Shown: positions 16,574 to 23,586 of the stretch, in pieces
Position numbering within the stretch: the stretch's first letter is position 1
How the letters are laid out: each line of letters begins with the position of its first letter
Notes under the pieces: model-generated
Database searches by the model: none
What the model saw: only the letters and a program-made list of their open reading frames with translations
Told to the model about the DNA's origin: nothing
Made by a program: the position numbers and the translations under genes
Source of the DNA: Rhodobacter sp.
Lineage (GTDB): Bacteria > Pseudomonadota > Alphaproteobacteria > Rhodobacterales > Rhodobacteraceae
Reading direction: 5' to 3'
Assembly (NCBI GenBank): GCA_003536295.1
Contig: DPZQ01000074.1
Location: 1 to 23,586 of the forward strand
Length of the DNA: 23,586 bases

Positions 16574-17955
16574 GAGATTATCCTTTCGCGCACCAGCTGT
16601 TGAAGTGCGGCTAAATCATTGGGGGCGCATGTGATACGCTCTGCGCGCTCAAACAAGCCCGCCATGCGCGGAGGCAGCGCAGGGCGCTGTCCTATAGCTT
16701 TTTGAACTGCATCGGGGAATTTTGCTGGGTGCGCAGTGGCCAAAGTGATCATTGGAGTTGCTCCCAAATACCCGGCTGCCACATGCACACCCACGGCGGA
16801 ATGGGGGCAAAGCACTTCACCGGTGCTGGCATAGCTATGGGCGATGCTGGCCAGCGTTTCGGCTTCGGAACAATCGCCCGACGCGAAAGCTTCGCGCAAA
16901 AAATCCAAAGAGCCTTGCTCAAGGCTAAAGCCGCCCGCTTTTAAATCGGCCATCAGGGCTACCACGGCCGCGCCATCTTCGCCGCAAGCGTCATAAAGCA
17001 CACGTTCGAAATTGGACGACACCTGAATATCCATCGAAGGGCTGATCGAGGGGCGCACGCCGTCTGTTTTATAAGCGCCCGTTGCGATAGCGCGGTGTAA
17101 GATGTTGTTTTGATTGGTGGCAATCACCAGTTTTTCAATCGGCAGCCCCATTTTTCGCGCGATATAGCCCGCAAAAATATCGCCGAAATTGCCCGTGGGC
17201 ACAGTAAAGCTAACCGCACGGTCCGGCGCACCCAAGGATAGCGCGGATGAGAAATAATAAACCACTTGCGCCAAAACCCGCGCCCAGTTGATGGAATTCA
17301 CCCCGGCAAGGTGCACACCGTCGCGAAAATCAAAGTCGTTGAACATGTCTTTGACGCAGGCTTGGCAATCGTCAAAATCGCCCTCGACCGCAATGGCGTG
17401 CACGTTTGATTCAATGGGCGTGGTCATTTGGCGGCGCTGCACATCAGACACGCGGCCTTTGGGGAAAAGGATAAACAAATCCACATTGGCCAGCCCACGA
17501 AAGGCTTCAATCGCGGCCGAGCCCGTGTCACCCGAAGTAGCCCCCACGATGGTGATGCGGTCCCCCGATTTCGCCAAGGCGGCCTGCATCATTTGGCCAA
17601 TAAGCTGCATCGCGAAATCTTTAAATGCCAGCGTTGGCCCGTGGAAAAGTTCAAGCAGAAAATGGTTGGGCGCCAGCTGCACCAAAGGCGCGCGTGCGGC
17701 ATGGCCAAAACCTGCATAGGCTTTAGCGATCAAATCACGAAACTCCGCGTCTGAAAACGTATCGCCCATAAAGGGCTGCATGATCGCAAAGGCTATGTCT
17801 TCATAGCTTTGGCCACGCAAAGCTTTGATGGCCGCATGGCTTAGGGTTGGCACGGTGAGGGGCAGGTAAAGGCCACCGTCACGGGCCAGACCCGTCATCA
17901 TCGCGTCATGAAAGTTTAAGATCGGCGCTGTGCCGCGGGTCGAGTGATACTGCAT
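16570..17955 (-). CDS. thrC: Threonine synthase
   Basis: A PLP enzyme that converts O-phosphohomoserine to threonine. It has 461 residues, the long gammaproteobacterial/alphaproteobacterial-type form. It starts MQYHSTRGTAP, with DGGLYLP near 26-32, the cofactor lysine K112 in HGPTLAFKDFAMQ, GATSGDTGSAAIEAF and VPTGNFGDIFAGYIA. The ATG at 17955 has a GGGGCTCC/AGGAG-like site in the nine bases after the SURF1 stop. It is the first non-respiratory gene in the oxidase run and is coupled by a 4-base overlap to the M16 gene. Confidence 0.97.
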   Translation of the reverse strand: MQYHSTRGTAPILNFHDAMMTGLARDGGLYLPLTVPTLSHAAIKALRGQSYEDIAFAIMQPFMGDTFSDAEFRDLIAKAYAGFGHAARAPLVQLAPNHFLLELFHGPTLAFKDFAMQLIGQMMQAALAKSGDRITIVGATSGDTGSAAIEAFRGLANVDLFILFPKGRVSDVQRRQMTTPIESNVHAIAVEGDFDDCQACVKDMFNDFDFRDGVHLAGVNSINWARVLAQVVYYFSSALSLGAPDRAVSFTVPTGNFGDIFAGYIARKMGLPIEKLVIATNQNNILHRAIATGAYKTDGVRPSISPSMDIQVSSNFERVLYDACGEDGAAVVALMADLKAGGFSLEQGSLDFLREAFASGDCSEAETLASIAHSYASTGEVLCPHSAVGVHVAAGYLGATPMITLATAHPAKFPDAVQKAIGQRPALPPRMAGLFERAERITCAPNDLAALQQLVRERIIS

Positions 17956-17964
17956 GAGGAGCCC

Positions 17965-18633
17965 CTATTTTGACGCTTTGATACGGCAAACCAGCGCGAC
18001 TGTCATCATCAAGCAGACCAACGCTAAAGAAAACCATGTCAGCGCATAATTTAGATGGTCATTCGCTATGGTTGAGGTGTCAACAGGCAAAGCGGCGATA
18101 CCGTCACCGGTTTGGGTTCGCGCAACGATAAAAACTGGCTCTGTGTCCAATGCTTTAGCCATCGCGGCCGCATCGCGCACGAACCAAAGGTTGCGGCTTT
18201 CATCAGGTTTGGGGGTAAAACTGTCTGTTTCGGCGGGCCAATGGACATTGCCGATCAGCGTGATCTCTCGCACAGATTTTGGATTAAGGTGATCAGCCTC
18301 GGGGATAAACCCGCGGTCAATCAAGATGCGCCGCCCATCATCGGTGCGCAAAACAGAAATGGCGCGGTAGCCTTGACCAAAGTCCTTTTGGCTCGTCAGA
18401 ACCTCAAGCCCCTGCCCCGTAAAACGGCCTTTAATAAAGACCGGCAAAAACCGATCACGTACAGTGTCGATTACTTGGGGCAATGGCACGGGGTCGGCAG
18501 TCATAAGGGTGGTCATCTCGTCCAAGATAGATTGTTTCCACGCCAGCCTTTGCAGCTGCCAAACTCCAAGGCCCATCAAAAAAGCGGCTGCTAAGGCCCC
18601 AGAGATTAGGGGCGTGATCCATTTGCGCGTCAT
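17965..18633 (-). CDS. SURF1 family cytochrome c oxidase assembly protein
   Basis: A membrane assembly factor that helps heme a insertion into subunit I of aa3-type oxidase. It has 222 residues with a membrane span near each end: about 6-25 (followed by GVWQLQRLAWK, the SURF1 hallmark) and about 193-215 (after LNYALTWFSLAL). A periplasmic domain lies between, with GYRAISVLRTDDGRRILIDR and GFIPEA. I start at the ATG at 18633; the 39-codon longer frame would read through the ctaE terminator and gives no homology. The ribosome binding site is weak (GAAAG). A strong hairpin ends only about 13 bases before the start, so expression may depend on read-through or a local promoter. Confidence 0.92.
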   Translation of the reverse strand: MTRKWITPLISGALAAAFLMGLGVWQLQRLAWKQSILDEMTTLMTADPVPLPQVIDTVRDRFLPVFIKGRFTGQGLEVLTSQKDFGQGYRAISVLRTDDGRRILIDRGFIPEADHLNPKSVREITLIGNVHWPAETDSFTPKPDESRNLWFVRDAAAMAKALDTEPVFIVARTQTGDGIAALPVDTSTIANDHLNYALTWFSLALVCLMMTVALVCRIKASK

Positions 18634-18645
18634 CACATACTTTCG

Positions 18646-18674
18646 CAAAAAGCGCGCACCCAAAGGCACGCGCT
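18646..18674 (-). terminator. Intrinsic terminator between ctaE and SURF1
   Basis: On the minus strand AGCGCGTGCC (18665-18674) pairs over ten positions, two of them G-T, with GGTGCGCGCT (18651-18660) around a four-base loop, followed by TTTTT (18647-18651). It lies 27 bases after the ctaE stop and just before the SURF1 start, so it should end or reduce transcription after the subunit III gene. Confidence 0.82.
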
Positions 18675-18700
18675 TATTTTTGTTATTGAATATTAAAGGC

Positions 18701-19501
18701 CTATTGGCCCCAAACATAAATTGCCGCGAACAGGAACAGCCAGACCACATCTACAAAGTGCCAGTACCAAGCAGCCGCTTCAAAGCCGATATGCTGAGTC
18801 GGAGTAAAGTGCCCCGCCCGCGCACGCAGCCAGCACACCACCAAGAAGATAGAACCAATCAAAACGTGAAAGCCGTGAAAACCTGTCGCCATATAGAAGT
18901 TGGCGCCATAAATATTACCCGCAAAACCAAAGCTAGCATGGGAATATTCATAGGCCTGAAATGCAGTGAACCACACACCCAGCACAACCGACAAGATAAG
19001 TCCATTTTTCAAATCTTTGCGGTTATTCTCATGCACCAAAGCATGGTGCGCCCAAGTGGCGGCCGCGCCCGAACATAGCAAAATCAAAGTGTTCATCAGC
19101 GGCAAATGCCAAGGATCCAGCGTTTCAATGCCAGCGGGTGGCCATACGCCGTCAACTAAGGGGCTCATTGGGCCCATAGGGTAAAGCGCATGCTTGAAAA
19201 AGCTCCAAAACCAAGCGGCAAAAAACATCACTTCTGACATGATGAACATGATAAAGCCGTAGCGCAGGCCAATCGCGACCACAGGCGTATGATCGCCTAT
19301 TTTAGCTTCTGAGACCATTTCAGACCACCAAGCAAACATCACGTAAAGCACCAGCGCAAAGCCAATAAGTCCCATAAAAGGGGAACTGCCGTGCATCCAT
19401 AACACAGCGCCGAAAAACATAGTAAAAGCCCCAACGGCACCGGCAAGCGGCCAGATTGATGGCGGAAGAATGTGATAGTCATGGTTCTTGGCGTGGGCCA
19501 T
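18701..19501 (-). CDS. ctaE: Cytochrome c oxidase subunit III
   Basis: Subunit III of the aa3-type cytochrome c oxidase in the cytoplasmic membrane, important for proton uptake and enzyme stability. It has 266 residues with about seven membrane segments. Family landmarks are MAHAKNHDYHILPPSIWPL, RYGFIMFIMSEVMFFAAWFW, PLMNTLILLCSGAAATWAHH, GFHGFHVLIGSIFL and the C-terminal FEAAAWYWHFVDVVWLFLF, which includes the conserved Glu and His of subunit III. The ATG at 19501 lies 20 bases after the ctaG stop, and a strong terminator follows the stop codon. The subunit I gene (ctaD) is not in this window. Confidence 0.97.
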   Translation of the reverse strand: MAHAKNHDYHILPPSIWPLAGAVGAFTMFFGAVLWMHGSSPFMGLIGFALVLYVMFAWWSEMVSEAKIGDHTPVVAIGLRYGFIMFIMSEVMFFAAWFWSFFKHALYPMGPMSPLVDGVWPPAGIETLDPWHLPLMNTLILLCSGAAATWAHHALVHENNRKDLKNGLILSVVLGVWFTAFQAYEYSHASFGFAGNIYGANFYMATGFHGFHVLIGSIFLVVCWLRARAGHFTPTQHIGFEAAAWYWHFVDVVWLFLFAAIYVWGQ

Positions 19502-19521
19502 GGTCGTATTCCCTTGGTTTG

Positions 19522-20094
19522 TTAGTTTGACGCCCCAGACAGGCCGGGAGCAAGTGCAGCCTGTTCTTCAGGCAAATCGGTTTCGTGAAAAGTATAGGAA
19601 AGTGTGATCTCATGCACGTATTTTGCTTCCGCATCATTCACAATTTCTGGGTCGACATAAAAGCTTACAGGCATATCCACCGTTTCGCCAGGTTGCAGCA
19701 CCTGTTGGGTGAAGCAAAAGCAAGCAACTTTTGTGAAGTAGGCTCCCGCCGAATCGGGCGACACATTATAGCTGGCGGTGCCAGCAACAATGCGGTTGGT
19801 CGGGTTATGGGCGCGGTAAAAGGCCAGACCATTTTCACCAATTTTAAGCTCCATCGAAGGCGCTTCGGCTTTAAAAGTCCAAGGCATGCCCGCTTCTTTC
19901 GAAGCGTCGAACCAAACGGTGATCTTTTTATCAAGCATCACATCTGACGGTTTGGCCGCTACTTGCGTAGTGCCCGCAAAGCCCGTGGTACGACAAAACC
20001 AGTCGTAAAAAGGCACTGCCGCAAAGGAAAGGCCAAGCATGGCGGCGGCAATGCCCACCAAAATAATGCCGGTTTTCTTTTGCGGTGTCATCAT
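19522..20094 (-). CDS. ctaG: Cytochrome c oxidase assembly protein CtaG/Cox11
   Basis: A copper chaperone that delivers Cu to the CuB site of subunit I. It has 190 residues with one N-terminal membrane anchor (about 8-27, ending AAVPFYDWFC) and a periplasmic Ig-like domain. The copper ligands are present: C34 in DWFCRTTGF and the CFCF motif at 125-128, followed by QQVLQPGETVDMPVSFYVDP. Its ATG overlaps the stop of the preceding small gene as ATGA, and a second ATG follows immediately. Confidence 0.97.
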   Translation of the reverse strand: MMTPQKKTGIILVGIAAAMLGLSFAAVPFYDWFCRTTGFAGTTQVAAKPSDVMLDKKITVWFDASKEAGMPWTFKAEAPSMELKIGENGLAFYRAHNPTNRIVAGTASYNVSPDSAGAYFTKVACFCFTQQVLQPGETVDMPVSFYVDPEIVNDAEAKYVHEITLSYTFHETDLPEEQAALAPGLSGASN

Positions 20095-20309
20095 GGCTGT
20101 ACCTTAGGCGCGTCTGGCGCATCAGGGGCTTGGGGGGCTATCAAATTGGGGCGCAACACATGGTCATAGGCACGCATATCTTGGCCGCGGATCATCTTCA
20201 CGACCGTAAGCCCAAAAACCAAGGCCACAAAAAAGACTAAAGCCAAGCCCACACCAACATTGCGGCTAAAGCGCCTTTTGTAAATCTCATGTGGTTTATC
20301 AAATGCCAT
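20091..20309 (-). CDS. Small single-span membrane protein of the cox cluster (CoxF-like)
   Basis: A 72-residue protein with a basic cytoplasmic N-terminus (HEIYKRRFSRN), one membrane span (about 19-38, VGLALVFFVALVFGLTVV) and a short Pro/Ala-rich tail with APDAPDAP. Proteins of this shape lie between ctaB and ctaG in many alphaproteobacteria and are sometimes annotated CoxF; I know of no established function and infer a role in oxidase assembly from position. The start is the ATG at 20309 with GGAGG six bases upstream, overlapping the ctaB stop as TGATG; a GTG one codon earlier is the alternative. It overlaps ctaG by four bases. Confidence 0.82.
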   Translation of the reverse strand: MAFDKPHEIYKRRFSRNVGVGLALVFFVALVFGLTVVKMIRGQDMRAYDHVLRPNLIAPQAPDAPDAPKVQP

Positions 20310-21241
20310 CACCAGCCTCCAAAGCCATAAGGTTTGAGCACCACTTCCAGCAAAAAAGCGCTAAAAAGGACAAATAGATAGTAAAGTGAAAAACGAAACA
20401 CTTGTTTTTCAATTTTGTAATGATCGGCCAGTGCTTGTTCTTCGTTACGCGTCCAAATTTGAAAAGCCCCGCGCAAGAACAATGCAGACATCACAGTTGA
20501 GATTGCCACATAGGCGATGCCCCCTATTGCGGTAAAACCAATTCCAACCGCGATAGGAATAAGCATAATTGTATAGACTAGAATATGTGTTCGCGTTGAT
20601 TTTCGTCCGTGGGTCACCGTTAGCATTGGCACGCCTGCAGCGGCGTAATCTTCCTTCATGAACAAAGCAAGGGCCCAAAAATGCGGTGGCGTCCACATGA
20701 ATATCAGTGCGAACATCAACGAACTTTCAAGCGAGATCGAGCCCGTAGCCGCGACCCACCCGATCATGGGCGGGAAAGCCCCAGCTGCACCGCCAATAAC
20801 GATATTCTGCGGCGTTAGTCGCTTTAACCACATTGAGTAAACCACAGCATAAAAGAAAATGGTAAAGGCCAATATGGACGCTGCGATCCAATTAGCCGCA
20901 AGCCCCAGCATCATCACCGAGAGGCCCGAAAGCGCTACGCCAAAGCCCAACGCCTCGCCCGAGGTTACGCGCCCAGAAGGCACCGGGCGTCCCAAGGTGC
21001 GCTTCATGATCGCGTCAATATCCGCGTCCCACCACATATTCAGTGCCCCAGAGGCCCCAGCGCCAAGGGCTATGAATAAAACCGACGCAAAGCCTTCGAT
21101 AAAAGTCAGCCCTTTAGGTGCCACCAATAACCCAACTAAAGCTGTAAACACCACTAAAGACATAACGCGCGGCTTCAAAAGCTGAACAAAATCGTTAAAT
21201 TCAGCGTCATCAGGCTCGGGTGTGGTATGAACGTCGCTCAT
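20309..21241 (-). CDS. ctaB: Protoheme IX farnesyltransferase
   Basis: A UbiA-family polytopic membrane enzyme that adds a farnesyl group to heme b to give heme o, the precursor of heme a for the oxidase. It has 310 residues with about eight to nine membrane segments. The prenyl-diphosphate motif N68-x3-D72-x3-D76 is in NMWWDADIDAIMKRT, followed by GRPVPSGRV; the second conserved region is near MKEDYAAAGVPML. The start is the ATG at 21241 with AGGAG six bases upstream; the nine-codon longer frame runs into a hairpin and is rejected. It is 55 bases behind ctaC. Confidence 0.96.
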   Translation of the reverse strand: MSDVHTTPEPDDAEFNDFVQLLKPRVMSLVVFTALVGLLVAPKGLTFIEGFASVLFIALGAGASGALNMWWDADIDAIMKRTLGRPVPSGRVTSGEALGFGVALSGLSVMMLGLAANWIAASILAFTIFFYAVVYSMWLKRLTPQNIVIGGAAGAFPPMIGWVAATGSISLESSLMFALIFMWTPPHFWALALFMKEDYAAAGVPMLTVTHGRKSTRTHILVYTIMLIPIAVGIGFTAIGGIAYVAISTVMSALFLRGAFQIWTRNEEQALADHYKIEKQVFRFSLYYLFVLFSAFLLEVVLKPYGFGGW

Positions 21242-21255
21242 GCTAACTCCTAAGG

Positions 21256-21282
21256 AAAAGGGCATCAAATCTGCGCCCTTTT
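21256..21282 (-). terminator. Weak terminator-like hairpin between ctaC and ctaB
   Basis: On the minus strand AAAAGGGC (21275-21282) pairs with GCCCTTTT (21256-21263) over eight bases with an 11-base loop, and the T-run is part of the 3' arm. It ends directly before the ctaB ribosome binding site. With only four G-C pairs it looks like a partial terminator or an mRNA-stabilising hairpin for ctaC, not a full stop. Confidence 0.5.
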
Positions 21283-21296
21283 AATGGGTCTTGATA

Positions 21297-22247
21297 TCAG
21301 TTCGACGCTACAACAGTTGGCATTTGCAGCATATCGGCTGACAATTGCACCACGCCACTTTTCGCCTGTTTAAGCCATGCATCATATGTTTCTTTATTTA
21401 CCACCTTAACAGTGATGGGCATGTAGGCATGGCTTTTACCACAAATTTCCGAGCATTGACCAAAGAAGATGCCTTCTTTTTCAGCCGCAAACCAAAGTTG
21501 CGCCAAACGGCCTGGCACCGCGTCTTGCTTTACGCCAAAGGCAGGCACTGTCCAAGAGTGGATCACGTCAGCACCTGTCAGTTGGACAACGATCGTTTTA
21601 CCAATCGGCACAACCACGGCGGTGTCTGTGGCTAGCAAAAAGTCTTCGCGGCTATAGCCCAAAGCTTCGAGCTTCATAACGGCCACGTCATCCAAAACTT
21701 GTGGCGCACTCATAGGTTGGTTGTCACCTAAAGCAGCAACATCGGTTGAGCCATCGACCAAAAAGCTATCAAAGGCTACATCTTCGCCAACATATTCATA
21801 ACTCCAATACCATTGGTTACCTGTGGCTTTGATCGTGATATCTGCAACGGGAATTTCTTGTTGTTTAAACAAGATCGGCAACGAAAAGGCACCGATCACA
21901 AACAATATGATAATCGGCACCACTGTCCATGCCACTTCAAGGGGTGAATTGTGGGTGAAGGTCGACGGTTTTGGGTTGCGTTTCGCGTTGTAGCGAATAG
22001 CTACATAGATCAGCAAGCAAGTCACAAAAATGGTTATAACCGTAATGATAACCAAAATAAAATGATCCAGCCAGTGAATGTCCGTTGCCAATTCCGTAGC
22101 CGATGGTTGAAAGCCCATCAGCTTATCAACAGGGCGGCCAATAATTGGCAAGGTTTGCGCAATCGCGGTATGTGTCGTTGCCAAAAAGGCGGCCGCCAAG
22201 CCAAATAGGCCCGCGGTGGTTCCAACGAAATAAGTCCAAAGACGCAT
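21297..22247 (-). CDS. ctaC: Cytochrome c oxidase subunit II
   Basis: Subunit II takes electrons from cytochrome c through its dinuclear CuA centre. It has 316 residues: a signal peptide (1 to about 31, ending TAIAQ), two membrane spans (about 60-86 and 105-127), and a periplasmic cupredoxin domain. All CuA ligands are visible: H230 in HSWTVPAFG, and C265, E267, C269, H273 and M276 in GQCSEICGKSHAYMP. The aromatic stretch NQWYWSYEY used for electron entry is also present. The start is the ATG at 22247 with GGGAA upstream; a TTG two codons earlier is less likely. It is the first gene of the minus-strand cox cluster, divergent from tldD. Confidence 0.97.
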   Translation of the reverse strand: MRLWTYFVGTTAGLFGLAAAFLATTHTAIAQTLPIIGRPVDKLMGFQPSATELATDIHWLDHFILVIITVITIFVTCLLIYVAIRYNAKRNPKPSTFTHNSPLEVAWTVVPIIILFVIGAFSLPILFKQQEIPVADITIKATGNQWYWSYEYVGEDVAFDSFLVDGSTDVAALGDNQPMSAPQVLDDVAVMKLEALGYSREDFLLATDTAVVVPIGKTIVVQLTGADVIHSWTVPAFGVKQDAVPGRLAQLWFAAEKEGIFFGQCSEICGKSHAYMPITVKVVNKETYDAWLKQAKSGVVQLSADMLQMPTVVASN

Positions 22248-22414
22248 GATCAATTCCCGTTCGATAAGGCGATTTACAGGTTAAGGGCCACCACACTTTC
22301 ACGAAAGAGCGAAAGCCCATTGTTTGTTGCGCTGTTAAAACCATATTAGAGACAGATCGACAAGACAAAGAGTTGCGGCAAATTAGCTCAATTGCACGAA
22401 AAAAGGAATATTTC
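22248..22414. promoter_or_regulatory. Divergent ctaC/tldD control region
   Basis: This 167-base gap must hold promoters for both genes. For tldD, TTGTTT (22320-22325) and TATTAG (22344-22349) are 18 bases apart, a weak sigma-70 match. For ctaC I see TAATAT on the minus strand at 22343-22348 but no convincing -35. A CTTT-CACG-AAAG inverted repeat (22296-22307) and a direct repeat of CGAAAG (22302-22307 and 22310-22315) lie on the ctaC side and could be a regulator site. All of this is tentative. Confidence 0.3.
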
Positions 22415-23586
22415 ATGTCAAACACCCCTTTCCGCCCCCTTGACGGTCAGCTCGATGCGGATAAGGCTCTTAAAACCCTGCAAGGCGCTACCCTTGGAGC
22501 CGATGATGGTGAGTTGTTTTTAGAGCGTGCGCGCTCAGAGTCGATTGTCATAGACGATGGCCGCATTAAAAACGCAAGCTATGACGCGATCGAAGGCTTT
22601 GGCTTGCGCGCAGTTTGCGGCGAAGTGTCGGGCTTTGCACATTCTACCGAAATCTCACACGCAGCGCTTGAGCGCGCGACCCAAACCGCGCGTTTAGCGG
22701 TGACAAGTGCCACACCCCGTGTGATGGCTCCACCCCCACGCGGCAGCAATGTCAAACTCTACAGCGACAAAGACCCGATGTTGGATGCTAGTTTTTCGTA
22801 TAAGATTCAAATGCTCAAAGAAATTGACGCCTTTACCCGTGCGCTTGACCCGAGGGTAGTGCAAGTGTCCGCTGGCTTATCGGCAGGCCTGCAAGAGATC
22901 GAGATTTTACGACCCGACGGTTTGCGCCTGATAGATGTCCGCCCCATGGCGCGGATCAATATTTCGGTCATTGTAGAACAAGGAGGGCGGCGCGAATCTG
23001 GGGGTACTGGCGGCGGTGGACGTTTTGGACTTGCGGGTCTGCTTGAGCCAGAGCACTGGCAAAAGATTGCTCGAGAAGCGCTGCGCATCGCACTTGTGAA
23101 CCTTGAGGCCGTGCCCGCACCCGCAGGAGTGTTTGACGTGGTCTTAGGGCCAGGATGGCCTGGAATTTTGTTGCATGAAGCCATTGGTCACGGGCTTGAG
23201 GGCGATTTCAACCGTAAGAAAACCAGTGCATTTTGTGATTCCATGGGCCAACAAATTGCGGCGCGCGGCGTAACGGTATTGGATGATGGCACTTTGCCCG
23301 ATCGGCGTGGCTCGATCTCCATTGATGATGAGGGGACACCCTCGGCACGCAATGTTTTGATCGAGGATGGTGTCTTGGTGGGCTATATACAAGACCGCCA
23401 AAATGCTCGCCTAATGGGAGTTAACCCTACAGGCAACGGGCGACGCGAAAGTCATGCCCATGTGCCAATGCCGCGCATGACCAATACATATATGTTAAAT
23501 GGCACCGACACGCCAAGCGCCATGGTGGCCAGCTTAAAAGATGGGATCTATGCGGTTGGGTTTGGCGGTGGTCAGGTGGACATCAC
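22415..23586 (+). CDS. tldD: Metalloprotease TldD (3' end outside window)
   Basis: TldD/PmbA family: TldD forms a heterodimer with TldE and uses an HExxxH zinc site to cleave unfolded peptides, as in microcin and CcdA maturation. My translation begins MSNTPFRPLDGQLDADKAL and stays open for 390 codons to the window edge, out of about 470 expected. Family landmarks are LFLERARSESIVIDDGRIK, the glycine-rich GGTGGGG stretch, the zinc motif HEAIGH at 254-259 followed by GLEGD, and NARLMGVNPTGNGRRES. The ATG at 22415 has AAAGGAA upstream. It is divergent from ctaC. The gene is cut by the window, with no sign of damage. Confidence 0.95.
   Translation, partial: MSNTPFRPLDGQLDADKALKTLQGATLGADDGELFLERARSESIVIDDGRIKNASYDAIEGFGLRAVCGEVSGFAHSTEISHAALERATQTARLAVTSATPRVMAPPPRGSNVKLYSDKDPMLDASFSYKIQMLKEIDAFTRALDPRVVQVSAGLSAGLQEIEILRPDGLRLIDVRPMARINISVIVEQGGRRESGGTGGGGRFGLAGLLEPEHWQKIAREALRIALVNLEAVPAPAGVFDVVLGPGWPGILLHEAIGHGLEGDFNRKKTSAFCDSMGQQIAARGVTVLDDGTLPDRRGSISIDDEGTPSARNVLIEDGVLVGYIQDRQNARLMGVNPTGNGRRESHAHVPMPRMTNTYMLNGTDTPSAMVASLKDGIYAVGFGGGQVDI

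Noticed and set aside
18634..18750. A longer SURF1 N-terminus
   Set aside because: The extra 39 codons cross the ctaE terminator and part of ctaE and do not resemble SURF1, whose N-terminal membrane span begins at the ATG at 18633.
18464..19078. A 204-codon plus-strand frame opposite SURF1 and ctaE
   Set aside because: It is a shadow of two clear membrane-protein genes and spans the terminator; no family resemblance was seen.
1..23586. Mobile elements, CRISPR arrays, prophage or tRNA genes
   Set aside because: No transposase or phage-like product, no regularly spaced repeats and no tRNA-like cloverleaf were recognised by reading; a dedicated scan was not possible.

Overview
The window is a stretch of core chromosome from an alphaproteobacterium, most likely a marine member of the Rhodobacteraceae/Roseobacter group with fairly low G+C. 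I base this on recognisable protein families and gene order: a ctaC-ctaB-small ORF-ctaG-ctaE-SURF1 cytochrome c oxidase cluster running into thrC and an M16 peptidase, lysC followed by ptsP (EI-Ntr), and metZ behind a SAM-II type leader. No species is assigned. I see no mobile element, prophage, CRISPR array, tRNA or rRNA.

Left part (1-3108): a FolE2-type GTP cyclohydrolase (cut by the window edge) and metZ lie on the minus strand. The metZ leader has a promoter, a SAM-II-like pseudoknot aptamer and an intrinsic terminator packed into about 140 bases. Divergent from it is a heavily decayed glutathione S-transferase gene, which fills the only long gene-free stretch. 3109-6446: xseA, ftsY and yciB on the minus strand; yciB overlaps the ftsY stop by one base. 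6521-11458: purD, lysC and ptsP on the plus strand (purine synthesis, aspartate-family amino acids, nitrogen PTS). 11448-13156: a GNAT gene on the minus strand whose tail overlaps ptsP, then a flavin reductase-like gene and apt on the plus strand.

Right part (13281-22247): one long minus-strand run. Read in transcription order it is ctaC, ctaB, a 72-residue membrane protein, ctaG, ctaE, SURF1, thrC, M16 peptidase, RimJ-like acetyltransferase, FAD-linked oxidase. The first six encode subunits II and III of the aa3-type oxidase plus its heme farnesylation, copper insertion and assembly factors. Several junctions overlap (ATGA, TGATG, TTGA, TAATG), which suggests translational coupling. Hairpins after ctaC and after ctaE may lower expression of the assembly genes relative to the subunits. 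A divergent tldD (metalloprotease family) begins at 22415 and runs off the right edge.

The window does not show a clearly new biological system. The observations most worth checking are the compact SAM-II/terminator leader of metZ, the GST pseudogene, a possible internal translation start in lysC, and a clamp-binding-like C-terminus on XseA.
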